A stretch of 54,502 bases of DNA from Rubripirellula obstinata (GCF_001642955.1 NZ_LWSK01000027.1:1-54502), one strand, 5' to 3'; positions 33,834-42,240 are shown, counted from the stretch's first letter. A program made the numbers and translations. Notes: a model not told the origin generated them from the sequence alone.

Positions 33834-34081
33834 GACTGAGACCGGGCTGCCGCTTTCGCTTTCAGCTTTTCAAAATGTGCGGAAAGTGAGTCATCGTCGA
33901 AGTCAACAAATTCGCCGTTGTCGAGTTGTCGCCGACTTTCTTGCAGTCGTTGAACCAACGCTTCGCGTTTGCGGAGCAAGGCAACGCCCGCGTCGATCAC
34001 TTCGTCGCGTGAAGCGAACAGGCCACCAGCGACCTGCCCATCGACGTAAGCTTCGTTTTCGGGTGAAAGGGATTGGCTCAT
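33830..34081 (-). CDS. parD: ParD-family antitoxin, copy 2
   Basis: 83 residues from the ATG at 34081 with GGAGAA upstream. The ribbon-helix-helix N-terminus is nearly the same as in copy 1, while the C-terminal toxin-binding part has changed (GEFVDFDDDSLSAHFEKL). A conserved CTTGATAGAAT segment upstream of both copies may be the shared promoter region. The integrase tail frame ends 51 bases upstream, as in copy 1. Confidence 0.9.
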   Translation of the reverse strand: MSQSLSPENEAYVDGQVAGGLFASRDEVIDAGVALLRKREALVQRLQESRRQLDNGEFVDFDDDSLSAHFEKLKAKAAARSQS

Positions 34082-34132
34082 TCTTCGTTCTCCTGGGACA
34101 CTAAGGTTCACAACCATTCTATCAAGCGGCAA

Positions 34133-34305
34133 TCATGGCGTCGAAGGCCGATTCTGAATGATCGTTTCGATGATTCCTTTGGTGACGTTGTCCAGAGTGG
34201 ACCAACGCTGCACTAAGCCGCGTAGGTTGGAATCGGTGGTGAGTGCTTCGCATTCCGCTTCGCCTATGCCGCAAGAGTCCATTTTTTCCAGGGAAAACCC
34301 GCGTT
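34133..34305 (-). other. Detached integrase C-terminal tail, copy 2
   Basis: The same tail as at 28009-28178, in frame through the degenerate att. Protein motifs EAECEAL, NLRGLV, WSTLDNVTKGII and QNRPST are kept while many synonymous positions differ, evidence that it was under coding constraint. It has no start codon of its own. Confidence 0.7.
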
Positions 34306-34328
34306 GATTCGTCTCCTGCTGGGGGAGC
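34306..34328. other. Degenerate third att site
   Basis: 19 of 23 bases match the tRNA-Asn 3' core (ends with CCTGCTGGGGGAGC). Mutations in the T-arm part suggest that it is old and no longer a good recombination partner. Confidence 0.7.
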
Positions 34329-34465
34329 CTTTGTGGACAGTAGCGAAATGCTGCTGCCCACCATTTAACGCCAAAGGCCGATGCACCCGCATCGGCCTTT
34401 TTGCGTTTGATCCCGCAATTTGCGGGACTTTTGCACGCGGGTGGGTTTTTCGCTTGCGTCTTGGA
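34329..34465 (-). pseudogene. Integrase 3'-end remnant of a third, oldest element
   Basis: The antisense frame reads a basic linker (SKTQAKN, GIKRKKADAG) and GVKWWAAAF, closely related to 28205-28342. Nothing else of that element is left: the following 300 bases (34466-34762) have no recognisable gene. Confidence 0.6.
34376..34402 (+). terminator. Terminator antisense to the oldest integrase stub
   Basis: A 9-bp stem GGCCGATGC/GCATCGGCC with a 4-base loop and five T. Third instance of the same arrangement. Confidence 0.8.
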
Positions 34466-34762
34466 CGGTTCGGGCACTGTACCAAACCATGCCTTTCCCG
34501 CCGTCTAGGCCCGCCAGGACGACCGAATCTCTCGAAGTCTCTGGGTTAACATGGGCACCCCAGTTAACGAAATTCGGCGGGCAGAGAAATAGAGTTCGAG
34601 ACGTTTGCCAAATTTGCTTGGTAGCCTCAACGAAGTCGTTTTTCACGGGACGGTAAGATGAACCTTGGGCGAATCTATAGGCTCTTAGGTTCGGTAACGG
34701 TGGGTCGCTGTTTTGCTGATGAATTTTCCTTCTTTGACGATGTGGGCACGGAGCCAACGACG

Positions 34763-36016
34763 ATGAGTGATGAACTTTCCAAACGAGAGCTTTCTGAATT
34801 GGGTATTCGCGATGATTGGGATGACTCGCAGCCGCAGGTGTTGTTTTCTACCGATGGTCGGGGGCGGTGGTGGAAACGGGTTTGGGCGGTTCAGTGTTCG
34901 CAGTCGATTTTGATTCGTGAACGATGCCAGGGTGCCCAAGGTCACGATGGCGATCATTGGTGCTTCCAGTCCGACGGGTCGTATTTCTACAAGCCGCACG
35001 CATCGGACCCGCGAAGTCAAGAGACCGGTTGTGCGAGTGTCCCGCCAGGGAGTTCGAGTTATCGCACGCCACTGGAAATGAGTCGGTATCGCTACAGAAA
35101 GTTCTATGAAGACTCCGAGGTGACGGACCCGGCGGAGATCGAACGGTTGGAACGTGGTGAGTTGGGTGGGAATGAATCGTCAACTGGCCCGGCGTCGGCC
35201 GAAGACGTTGAAGAACTTCGCAGACTCGGGCGACTGCCAAGCGATGAACGGAAGGCACGTCGCGATCGGGCATCGGCGATTACCTTGCGGACCAAAGATT
35301 TCTCCGACAAGTCGACGGTCACCGACATCGAAACTCGCTTTGACGCCGAAGTGGAACGGTTTAGCAACTTGGAGACCGGACAGTCCGCGACGATCGACGC
35401 GCCGCTGTCGATGCAATTGATCACCGAAGCCGCCGTGCGATTGACTCCTGAAATCAGTCGCGTGCTCGACATCGGCTGCGGTGCTGGCAACAACACGTTG
35501 AAACTGCGAGAAGTTTACGGCAAACCGTTTGCGAGTGACTTGCTGGACTTGAGCCAGCCGATGCTCGACCGGGCCAAAGAGCGTGTCGGACAAGTCGGGA
35601 TTGAAACGGCCCGACTTTGGCAGAGCGATTTTCGTGAAGCCGATTTGCCGACCGAAAGTTACGACGTGATCCTGGCCGCCGCAGTGCTGCATCACTTGCG
35701 AGACGACGAGGATTGGCAAGCGGCGTTCGGGAAGATTTGGTCGCTGCTCAAGCCCGGCGGGTCGGTTTGGATTACGGATTTGGTCGTGCAAGAGACCGTG
35801 CCGGTTCACGAATTGATGTGGTCACGTTACGGCGATTATCTCGAAGGGCTTGGCGGTGGCGAGTACCGTCAAAAGGTGTTCGACTACATCGATCGCGAGG
35901 ATTCACCCCGCAGCGCAACCTACCAACTCGAACTACTCCGCCGAGTCGGATTCGATCACGTTGAACTGTTGCACAAAAACAATTGCTTCGCCGCGTTTGG
36001 GGCTTGGAAAGAATGA
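34763..36016 (+). CDS. SAM-dependent methyltransferase with N-terminal Cys/His domain
   Basis: About 417 residues from the ATG at 34763 (GGAG upstream; 34658 is also open). The N-terminal part (to about residue 100) has a Cys/His-bearing, aromatic segment (CQGAQGHDGDHWCF) of unknown role. A charged linker follows, and then a class I methyltransferase (about 195-417) with motif I VLDIGCGAGNNT, an acidic motif II region and LLKPGGSVWITD. The substrate is unknown. It is the first backbone gene to the right of the integration region. Confidence 0.85.
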   Translation: MSDELSKRELSELGIRDDWDDSQPQVLFSTDGRGRWWKRVWAVQCSQSILIRERCQGAQGHDGDHWCFQSDGSYFYKPHASDPRSQETGCASVPPGSSSYRTPLEMSRYRYRKFYEDSEVTDPAEIERLERGELGGNESSTGPASAEDVEELRRLGRLPSDERKARRDRASAITLRTKDFSDKSTVTDIETRFDAEVERFSNLETGQSATIDAPLSMQLITEAAVRLTPEISRVLDIGCGAGNNTLKLREVYGKPFASDLLDLSQPMLDRAKERVGQVGIETARLWQSDFREADLPTESYDVILAAAVLHHLRDDEDWQAAFGKIWSLLKPGGSVWITDLVVQETVPVHELMWSRYGDYLEGLGGGEYRQKVFDYIDREDSPRSATYQLELLRRVGFDHVELLHKNNCFAAFGAWKE

Positions 36017-36153
36017 GCGGTCGAGATGCCTGGTCGAACCAAGCTGAAATTCGGGGACCACGAGAAGCGTGATTTCCTATTTCTCGATCAGCGATGACCC
36101 AAGCTTGTCAGATGTCTGTGGTATTCGTGAGTAGTCTCTTGAATCGGATAACG

Positions 36154-36669
36154 ATGCTCAAAGAAAAATGGCGATGTTCTTTTCGTGACCAAATCGACTC
36201 TCGCACGCTTGCTTCGTTGTTGACGGCGCACCAGCGTTATCGTCATGACTTGGCGAGGCGGCGAGAGTTGCCGTTTGCAGGAGCTTACTACTGGATTCCG
36301 ACCCCAGACGGCGATTGGTGCTTGTCGGTGTGGCCAAATGCGTTTTACGAAGACGGCGAAGCTGGTCATGTCGATGTTTGGCGAGACTTGGCTTTCATTC
36401 TTGCCGGGCGATTTCCGGTCGAACCGAACGAGATAATTCCAGCGATCGAGAATTGTCCGTACGGCTTGCCACGGGGACGTGTCGTGAAAATGGGCGACGG
36501 GCGTTGGGGGGTGGCCCATGGGAATGACCATCCGGTCGGTCTTGATTTGGAAGCAAGCGTGGCGGATGCGTTCTGCCTGGGCGATGTGAAGCCAAAATTC
36601 TTTTTCGACGACCATGAGCAGATGCTTTCTTGCGATCGCGTCACCGTTCGCCGGGCGTTGGGAATCTGA
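36154..36669 (+). CDS. Protein of unknown function
   Basis: 171 residues from the ATG at 36154; an in-frame ATG at 36094 would add 20 unlikely residues. The sequence is globular and mixed alpha/beta with several tryptophans (GDWCLSVWPNAFYEDG, MGDGRWGVAHG). No signal peptide, membrane segment or known motif. It is convergent with the phosphatase gene. Confidence 0.65.
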   Translation: MLKEKWRCSFRDQIDSRTLASLLTAHQRYRHDLARRRELPFAGAYYWIPTPDGDWCLSVWPNAFYEDGEAGHVDVWRDLAFILAGRFPVEPNEIIPAIENCPYGLPRGRVVKMGDGRWGVAHGNDHPVGLDLEASVADAFCLGDVKPKFFFDDHEQMLSCDRVTVRRALGI

Positions 36670-36689
36670 GCACGACAGCGTTTATGCCG

Positions 36690-37385
36690 CTACTTGGATT
36701 TTGAATCTGACTCGTTCACCCACCAAGTCATACCGGTCGCGGGTTCGTGGGCCGTCAGGCGTCCTTCAAAACCGCAAGCGGTGTCGATGCACATCACGTG
36801 TCCCCAATGCCTAACGGACTGCCTAGCCGAGTGTCCGATGATGACAAGCTTGCCGGACATGTGAGGCGCCGGCGGTTCGTCGTCGATGCTCGTCCAGCGG
36901 AGCAATCGGGAAGGTTGCTGATTCATCGCGATGAATGGGTCGTAACATGCGTGCGTGAAAATGTGGTGCTCAGTTTCAAAGAACGGCAAGCATCGGTTTA
37001 GGAAATCCCAGTGTTCATCAGGCACGTAGGAAAGGTTGCTGCCGTGGAACCAAGCATCGTAGTCATAGGAAGCGAGTGTTTGATCGCCGCCTTCGTATCG
37101 GAACCGGTCCAGCGAATGTTCGTTGTGCCGCGATTCGAGCATCATCTCATCGTGGTTGCCGAGGATCGAAAAGACACGGCAGTGTTCGCCAAGTTCAATC
37201 AACGTTTGGATCACGCCGCAGGCATCAGGCCCGCGGTTCACGTAGTCGCCCAGCGGAATGATGGTGTCTTCCACTTGCGGCTGAATCTCGTCAATCAATC
37301 GTCGCAAGGCGTCGGCGTGACTGTGAATGTCACCGATCGCAATGGTGCGGCCCGCGGCGGTGGTTTCTGATTGCTCAAGCGTCAT
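36690..37385 (-). CDS. PPP-family metallophosphoesterase
   Basis: 231 residues with the three metal motifs of serine/threonine protein phosphatases and diadenosine tetraphosphatases: GDIHSH, GDYVNRG and GNHDEM, then histidines in FTHACYD and GHSA. Likely a cytoplasmic bimetal phosphatase; whether it acts on proteins or nucleotides cannot be told. It follows the beta-lactamase-fold gene by 20 bases and is probably co-transcribed with it. Confidence 0.9.
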   Translation of the reverse strand: MTLEQSETTAAGRTIAIGDIHSHADALRRLIDEIQPQVEDTIIPLGDYVNRGPDACGVIQTLIELGEHCRVFSILGNHDEMMLESRHNEHSLDRFRYEGGDQTLASYDYDAWFHGSNLSYVPDEHWDFLNRCLPFFETEHHIFTHACYDPFIAMNQQPSRLLRWTSIDDEPPAPHMSGKLVIIGHSARQSVRHWGHVMCIDTACGFEGRLTAHEPATGMTWWVNESDSKSK

Positions 37386-37405
37386 GCGATTGGTACTTCC
37401 GTGCG

Positions 37406-38704
37406 TTAGAGGTAGATCAGCTGGCCGTCCGTTGCGGTGACCACGTTCTCGAAGTAGTCGCGGAACCGCTGCGGATCGAATGTGTGATTAGGGATGATCG
37501 CTTTGGCGTCGATCGCTTGAGTGAACTCGACAATGTCCGATGACAAAGCATGGCCGCTGGTGTGCGCATGAACGATCTGTCCGCCCGTGGCCGCCAGTGA
37601 GGTTCCGATCTGCTTCCATGACTTGCTTTCGCTGTATCCCTTCCATTTGGAATAGATGCAAAGCGAATCATTGGGAAAGCGACCGTCGAAGTCTTCGAGC
37701 ATGCTCTCACGAAAAACCATCACAAAATCGCCCGGCGTTTCCAAGATTTCATCCATCTGAATCTCGAGATCGCGAAACATGTTGGTCACCTTTGTGTTTC
37801 CTCGCCGCTCAATTTTCCTTCGTTGCGAGAGTGGGTAGTAAACTCGTCCACAACCGTGACGCAGTGGGTTCTCGAGTTTGGCGTCGCGACTGACCATGTG
37901 AAGTGCGAACGCGGTGTATAGGTCAGCAACAAAGGTTCGCTTCGTTTCCTTGGCCGCATGAATGAATGCTCGCAGACGGTCGATGTGCTGTGGCGAGAAA
38001 GCCGCCAACACCAGCCCGAGCGTGTCTTCGGTATGCCAAGCGATTTGCGTTTGCAATTCCGTTTCCGTGGTCTCGCTTCCGTCATCGAAACCAAAATGTG
38101 TCCCTTCAACAATCAACGCGTCCAAACTCGATCCACCCAAGGCGTCGATCATCGCTTCGTGATCCTGCGGTCGGTTACCGTGCAAACGCAAATCGCCCGT
38201 GTAGAACAATCGCTTGCCATCGGCTTCGATCAAAAATGCCAAGCAACCATGGATGGAGTGATCGACCGAAAACGGCGTGATGGTGAAGTCACCAATCGTT
38301 TGCCGCTTTCCGGATCGCAGTTCACGAAACCGGTCCCTGGGGATCTCTGTCTGGTTGGCAAACACCTCTCCCACCAGCATCATCTTGCTGGTTCCCTTGC
38401 TGGCGTACACCGGAATCGTCGGAACGGTGTACTTCAGCAGGCCAACGTGATCGAGGTGCGCGTGCGAGAGCAAGATCGCATCAGGCTGGTCGTCGCCGGA
38501 GAACAACCCCGAAACACTCGGAGCAATTCCGCTGGTTTCGAGTTGGGCCGCTGTCTTTTGGCGTACCGTGGACGTATCGAAGGGATTTCGATTCTTGTCG
38601 AACAATGGCATGCCGACATCGAGAACGATGCGAGTCGTGCCGGATTGCACTTCGATGCAAGTCCCGCCGACTTCTTGGCTTCCGCGATGGATCGTGACTT
38701 GCAT
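37406..38704 (-). CDS. Metallo-beta-lactamase fold hydrolase, RNase J/beta-CASP-like
   Basis: About 432 residues from the ATG at 38704 (38773 is also open). Motif HxHxDH is SHAHLDH, followed by later metal ligands in SVDHSIHG and TGDLRLHG. The C-terminal part has HTSGHA and IIPNHTFD, as in beta-CASP nucleases. N-terminal GSQEVGGTCIEV matches RNase J-like proteins. It is shorter than true RNase J and lacks its C-terminal domain, so an RNA substrate is a guess. Confidence 0.85.
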   Translation of the reverse strand: MQVTIHRGSQEVGGTCIEVQSGTTRIVLDVGMPLFDKNRNPFDTSTVRQKTAAQLETSGIAPSVSGLFSGDDQPDAILLSHAHLDHVGLLKYTVPTIPVYASKGTSKMMLVGEVFANQTEIPRDRFRELRSGKRQTIGDFTITPFSVDHSIHGCLAFLIEADGKRLFYTGDLRLHGNRPQDHEAMIDALGGSSLDALIVEGTHFGFDDGSETTETELQTQIAWHTEDTLGLVLAAFSPQHIDRLRAFIHAAKETKRTFVADLYTAFALHMVSRDAKLENPLRHGCGRVYYPLSQRRKIERRGNTKVTNMFRDLEIQMDEILETPGDFVMVFRESMLEDFDGRFPNDSLCIYSKWKGYSESKSWKQIGTSLAATGGQIVHAHTSGHALSSDIVEFTQAIDAKAIIPNHTFDPQRFRDYFENVVTATDGQLIYL

Positions 38705-38961
38705 TTTAGGATTGATTCTCGCCAGTACGTGGAATTGAAAAGAGACTCCCGGAGGACCATGCGTTGTCTTCAAGCTTGATGTTGGCCGTCACCCCAAGTC
38801 GTGCCGGTCTGATCTGCTTGTCGCTTGCGGTCTGAATGGAAAACAGTTTGCGAACGAGGCAGCCAGCCGGCGGGATTGCACCAACAAGCTTCCCAAAGCG
38901 GGAACTGCCTGCCTCCGGGAGTCTCACACTAAGAATACCAGGCGACACTGACGCAGTTGGG

Positions 38962-39327
38962 TCAGCCCGACATCGAGCCGTGCAGGATATCTATCAACGC
39001 GGCGAGAATGACCAGTGTAAAAACGCTCATTGCAAAGATTCCTCCAGACCGATCTTTCGGGTTTAATAACGAAGTCGATCCGAAACCGGCAACGACGAAC
39101 AAAACAGCGGCCGTCCACGCACCGATATAGGGAACATAGTCCTCGCCTTGGATCATTCGATCAAGCAGCGACGCGACTGCTCCGATCAAGCCACAGACGT
39201 TGAAGAGGACAACGACGACAAGCAGCCAGGCCGCACCCGCGAATCCACGTTGCAGCCCCGCTTCCAACGATTGCGAGATATCCGGCCGATCGGATCGACG
39301 AGAATTCCATGGATCTTTTCGCGTCAT
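38962..39327 (-). CDS. Small integral membrane protein
   Basis: 121 residues from the ATG at 39327, with three predicted transmembrane helices (AAWLLVVVVLFNVCGLIGAV, WTAAVLFVVAGFG, MSVFTLVILAALIDIL). The start overlaps the upstream gene stop by four bases (ATGA), so the pair is coupled. No family recognised. Confidence 0.75.
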   Translation of the reverse strand: MTRKDPWNSRRSDRPDISQSLEAGLQRGFAGAAWLLVVVVLFNVCGLIGAVASLLDRMIQGEDYVPYIGAWTAAVLFVVAGFGSTSLLNPKDRSGGIFAMSVFTLVILAALIDILHGSMSG

Positions 39328-39674
39328 GATTCTGCCTGTTTGCGAATGAAGCATGTGATGTCCGCAGGTTCTGAATCGTTCCGGCGAATCCAGTCTGTCA
39401 GTTCGCCATCACGTTTCCGAAACGCTTCCTGGCTGGCCCATGGGCAGAACCCAACCGTGGGAGGCTCGCTGCTGGCATACAATCTTTCCAAATATTTGTC
39501 TTGGCAGATCGTCAGAACTCGGTTGAAATTCTCGATCGCACCGTTGGCCAATCCCAATTCCCAAAACTTTGGTTCGGCAGACTTCTTGATGTCTGCATCG
39601 AAGTTCAGCGTTTCAAACAATAGGCGGTACGTGAAGCACTCTTCGTCGGGCATCAAAGGCGATTGCTGGGGCAT
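39324..39674 (-). CDS. Small protein of unknown function
   Basis: 116 residues, soluble, with several cysteines and aromatics (ECFTYRLLFETLNF, GFCPWASQEAF). It overlaps the membrane protein gene, so the two probably work together. No motif recognised. Confidence 0.7.
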   Translation of the reverse strand: MPQQSPLMPDEECFTYRLLFETLNFDADIKKSAEPKFWELGLANGAIENFNRVLTICQDKYLERLYASSEPPTVGFCPWASQEAFRKRDGELTDWIRRNDSEPADITCFIRKQAES

Positions 39675-39806
39675 ATCAACGTTCCTTCAAAACAGGGTTG
39701 TGGAAAGCCAAGTTTTGAAGGACGACGCCGACACGGATGGGTCAAGAGTGGACTGCGAAATTTCTGGGGTTTCCTCGCGTTTTACTTGCACGGGTTTTCA
39801 TCCAGT

Positions 39807-40054
39807 ACGCCAACGGCGTTAGACAACATAGCCCAGGGTTAAAGCCGTCAATCGCTTTGGCGATTTGACGCTGCAACCCTGGGTGGCGGAACGTCAGTAC
39901 CATCTCCCGGTCCGCTCGCTTTTGGCGGCTTCGCCGCCAAAAGCGAGCAGACCGGGAGCGGAATGTGTGACCATCATCAACCCAGGGTTGCGGTTTGCTT
40001 CGCTACGCTCGCAAAACCTTAACCCTGGGCTATGTTGTCTAACGCCGTTGGCGT
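39807..40054. repeat. 248-bp element with perfect 36-bp inverted ends and nested hairpins
   Basis: The arms 39807-39842 and 40019-40054 are exact reverse complements over 36 bases (beginning ACGCCAACGGCGTTAGACAA). Inside are three further palindromes: an AACCCTGGG/CCCAGGGTT stem around 39831-39882, a long stem around 39903-39959 with CGCTTTTGGCGGC/GCCGCCAAAAGCG, and another CCCAGGGTT pair around 39980-40030. There is no room for a transposase, so it would be non-autonomous (MITE- or REP-like). Confidence 0.9.
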
Positions 40055-40113
40055 ATTCGGCTAGGAACGGTAATCGAACTCGCACACTCGATTCCTGTGT
40101 CAGCTACGAAGAT

Positions 40114-41166
40114 TTAGCAGTCCACGGTAGCGTTTGTGTCGGAATTATCTGAGATTGCTTTGCGAAGCTTTTCGATCACCGACAAGCGAAGCTCTTTCGG
40201 CTCGATAATTTTGACGCTGCCAGCCCATCCCAGAACCCAACGCTCGATTTCATCCAAGCCGTCCACCGTGAACTTCAGCGTGACGCAGCCATCACGGTGG
40301 TCGGTCGTCTGCTGGGTGTGGTGCCACTGAGTCTCAACAATCGTGCGGGCGACCGACGCGTCGAAACGCAGTTCAACGTCATAGCTTTGCTCGCCACGGT
40401 ACACCGACCAAGCATTGCCGAAATATTCGCGAAGATCAAAGTCGTTGGGACGCTCGGCAACCGCACCCATCTGCCGCAGACTCTTAAAACGCGCGGCACG
40501 AAAAGTCTTCGGCTGCGATTCACCCTCGATGTGACCAATGACGTACCAAGCCTGTTTCAGCAGACAAAGCCGGTAGGGATGAATGGTCAGCTTGACCGGC
40601 GAATCCTCGTACGGCGACTCGTAGACGCCCGTCACTTGGTTCGCCCCCAGCAAAGCAAGCTGGATCGTCTTCAGAATTTCCCCGTGCCGACTGTGATCCG
40701 CCAGTTTCAAGTCGAAGACATCCACCAAACTCATCGCATCGGCAATGACTTGTTTGGTTTCATCCTTCGATGCCGATGCCAAACGGGTTGTCGTCGGAGT
40801 CGCCCCCAACCCAATGTCGAGTCCTGGTGCCCGGCTAATCGCGGTCGCAACCGCCTGCCCAAGAGCTTCTTCGTCGGTCAACATCAACGTTGGAAACCGA
40901 TAATCCGACCGAACCCGATAGCACTGTTCTTCTTCGCTGAAATAGAACGGAACGCCACAAAATTCCAACACGTTCAGATCGCGATGAACCGTCCGCGTGG
41001 AGCACCCAATCTCCTGAGCGATCGCCGTCACATTCCATCTTCCCCGCGACTGGATCAAATTCAAAATCTGCAAAACCCGAGCAATTCGCTCGCTCTGCCG
41101 CACCCGCCGATCCGCATCCCGCCGCCCCGGAATGTTCGCCGGCACCGTCGTTTTCTTCTTTCCCAT
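40114..41166 (-). CDS. WYL-domain transcriptional regulator
   Basis: 350 residues. An N-terminal helix-turn-helix (SRGRWNVTAIAQEIGCSTRT, then VHRDLNVL) is followed by a WYL domain (HPYRLCLLKQAWYVIGHIEG, TFRAARFKSL) and a WCX-like C-terminus. WYL proteins sense nucleic-acid or nucleotide ligands and often regulate DNA-damage or defence genes. It is divergent from the PD-(D/E)XK-like gene at 41316, which may be a target. Confidence 0.9.
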   Translation of the reverse strand: MGKKKTTVPANIPGRRDADRRVRQSERIARVLQILNLIQSRGRWNVTAIAQEIGCSTRTVHRDLNVLEFCGVPFYFSEEEQCYRVRSDYRFPTLMLTDEEALGQAVATAISRAPGLDIGLGATPTTTRLASASKDETKQVIADAMSLVDVFDLKLADHSRHGEILKTIQLALLGANQVTGVYESPYEDSPVKLTIHPYRLCLLKQAWYVIGHIEGESQPKTFRAARFKSLRQMGAVAERPNDFDLREYFGNAWSVYRGEQSYDVELRFDASVARTIVETQWHHTQQTTDHRDGCVTLKFTVDGLDEIERWVLGWAGSVKIIEPKELRLSVIEKLRKAISDNSDTNATVDC

Positions 41167-41315
41167 CGGAGCATTGTAGCAGTCGGGACTGACACGGTTG
41201 GGTCAGGGCAGGTGGTTCGCCGAATGATTGCCTCTGTTTCCTCATGGTGACGAAACTTTGATAAACTCAAGGTCGGCGATACCAGCCAAACCCTTCCCCG
41301 ATCAAAGCTGCTTTC

Positions 41316-42104
41316 ATGACAAGCGACAGAGAAACAATTGACCTTCATTTGGGTCTGCACGAAATCCCAAAACACACGATGACAATCACCCGAATCAATG
41401 GAGCGATTGAACAGCTTTTTCCAAACTTGGAGGAGTTCATCGAAAACACCGAAGCGAAAGTACAACCGCGCAAGGATTACCCAATTGAGCGAGACGACGT
41501 GGGTGGTATCACTTCAAAAACTCAATTTGAAATCAAGATCGAGAGAGCACTTTGGTCTAAATACCATGAGCATAAATCTTCCGAGGCGTCGCCGTTTCTG
41601 CCGACTTGTCCTCGAATCGTTGGATATCAAGTTCCCTTGTTTAATCAAGATAACCAGCAAGGATGGGGCGAGATTGACCTAATAGGGGCTTCGCCGAACG
41701 GAATGCCGGTGCCTATCGAATTGAAGCAAGACACCGGAGAGAATGTTTTGAAGATGATCGTGCAATCGGCTGCCTACAGCATTGCGGTCCGGAAGGTCTG
41801 GAACTTACCGAATAGCCCGTTTCAAAAATGCTGGCAATCTTTGGCACTAGGAAATGAACTGCCAAAGGAGATGAGCGAAATCAACTGCATTTGCCTGGCG
41901 ACGGAAGCCTACTGGAAACGTGCTCGTGGAAATGCGAGTGGAAGAAGGAGTGAGGGGCAAATCATGCCCGATTCATGGCCTTTGATAAATCGTCTGGTCG
42001 AGAAGTTCAGCGAACATGGAATCCAAGTATCTTTTGCCTCGGTAGTTCTCGCGCCGGAGTTGCCGACGATATCATCGTGCTCGCAAGAGCAACTGCCCAT
42101 ATAG
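41316..42104 (+). CDS. Predicted PD-(D/E)XK-fold nuclease-like protein
   Basis: 262 residues with the acidic-lysine core of the PD-(D/E)XK fold: GEIDLIGAS then VPIELKQ (about residues 117-139), followed by a helix AAYSIAVRK. No fused recognition domain is obvious. It could be a restriction-type or repair nuclease, or an inactive family member. It is divergent from the WYL regulator with a short shared control region. Confidence 0.65.
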   Translation: MTSDRETIDLHLGLHEIPKHTMTITRINGAIEQLFPNLEEFIENTEAKVQPRKDYPIERDDVGGITSKTQFEIKIERALWSKYHEHKSSEASPFLPTCPRIVGYQVPLFNQDNQQGWGEIDLIGASPNGMPVPIELKQDTGENVLKMIVQSAAYSIAVRKVWNLPNSPFQKCWQSLALGNELPKEMSEINCICLATEAYWKRARGNASGRRSEGQIMPDSWPLINRLVEKFSEHGIQVSFASVVLAPELPTISSCSQEQLPI

Positions 42105-42122
42105 GATCTGCTTGTACAAAGA

Positions 42123-42240
42123 ATGAACATGCTGTTTGTGTGCAGCAAGAACCAGTGGCGGGCTTCGACGGTAAAAGTGATCTATTTGTGTGACGAGCGG
42201 ATGTCCGTTCCTGCGGCAAGGCGAGGCATTGAATTTGCCG
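42123..42240 (+). pseudogene. Remnant of a low-molecular-weight phosphatase-like gene
   Basis: The first 25 or so residues (MNMLFVCSKNQWRASTVKVI) match the start of small protein-tyrosine-phosphatase-like proteins, including the VCSKNQWR loop. After about residue 40 the similarity is lost and the usual remaining 60-70 residues are absent. The frame continues to 42314 without recognisable sequence. A broken gene is the simplest reading. Confidence 0.5.

Larger units (their letters stand above)
28205..34328. mobile_element. Element A: decayed integrative element with nuclease and toxin cargo
   Basis: Between the att site at 28179-28204 and a degenerate att at 34306-34328 lies a shorter version of element B. 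It has an integrase stub, a truncated thioredoxin-membrane gene, different cargo, and the same palindrome block, parDE and integrase tail at the right end. Relative to element B, the replication and integration genes are absent. It is probably immobile by itself. Confidence 0.8.
32554..34465. repeat. Right-end module, copy 2
   Basis: Same order as 26178-28342. Near-identity over the non-coding block (32554-33480), then a junction that lacks the 85-codon frame, then diverged parE, parD, integrase tail, att and integrase stub. The 210 bases between the PIN gene and this block hold no gene. Confidence 0.9.

Noticed and set aside
26178-34465. CRISPR array or integron cassette array
   Set aside because: The repeats are not of constant length with unique spacers, there are no cas genes, and no attC-like pairing with an integron-type integrase is seen.
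34365-34757. Leftward 130-codon frame over the oldest integrase stub
   Set aside because: It is out of frame with the integrase remnant and overlaps the methyltransferase promoter region; no recognisable protein.
39807-40054. Insertion sequence
   Set aside because: Inverted ends are present, but there is no transposase and no room for one. No target duplication is visible at the borders.
39865-40152. Open frame of 95 codons across the inverted-repeat element
   Set aside because: It lies almost wholly inside the palindromic element, and its predicted residues follow the repeat sequence.
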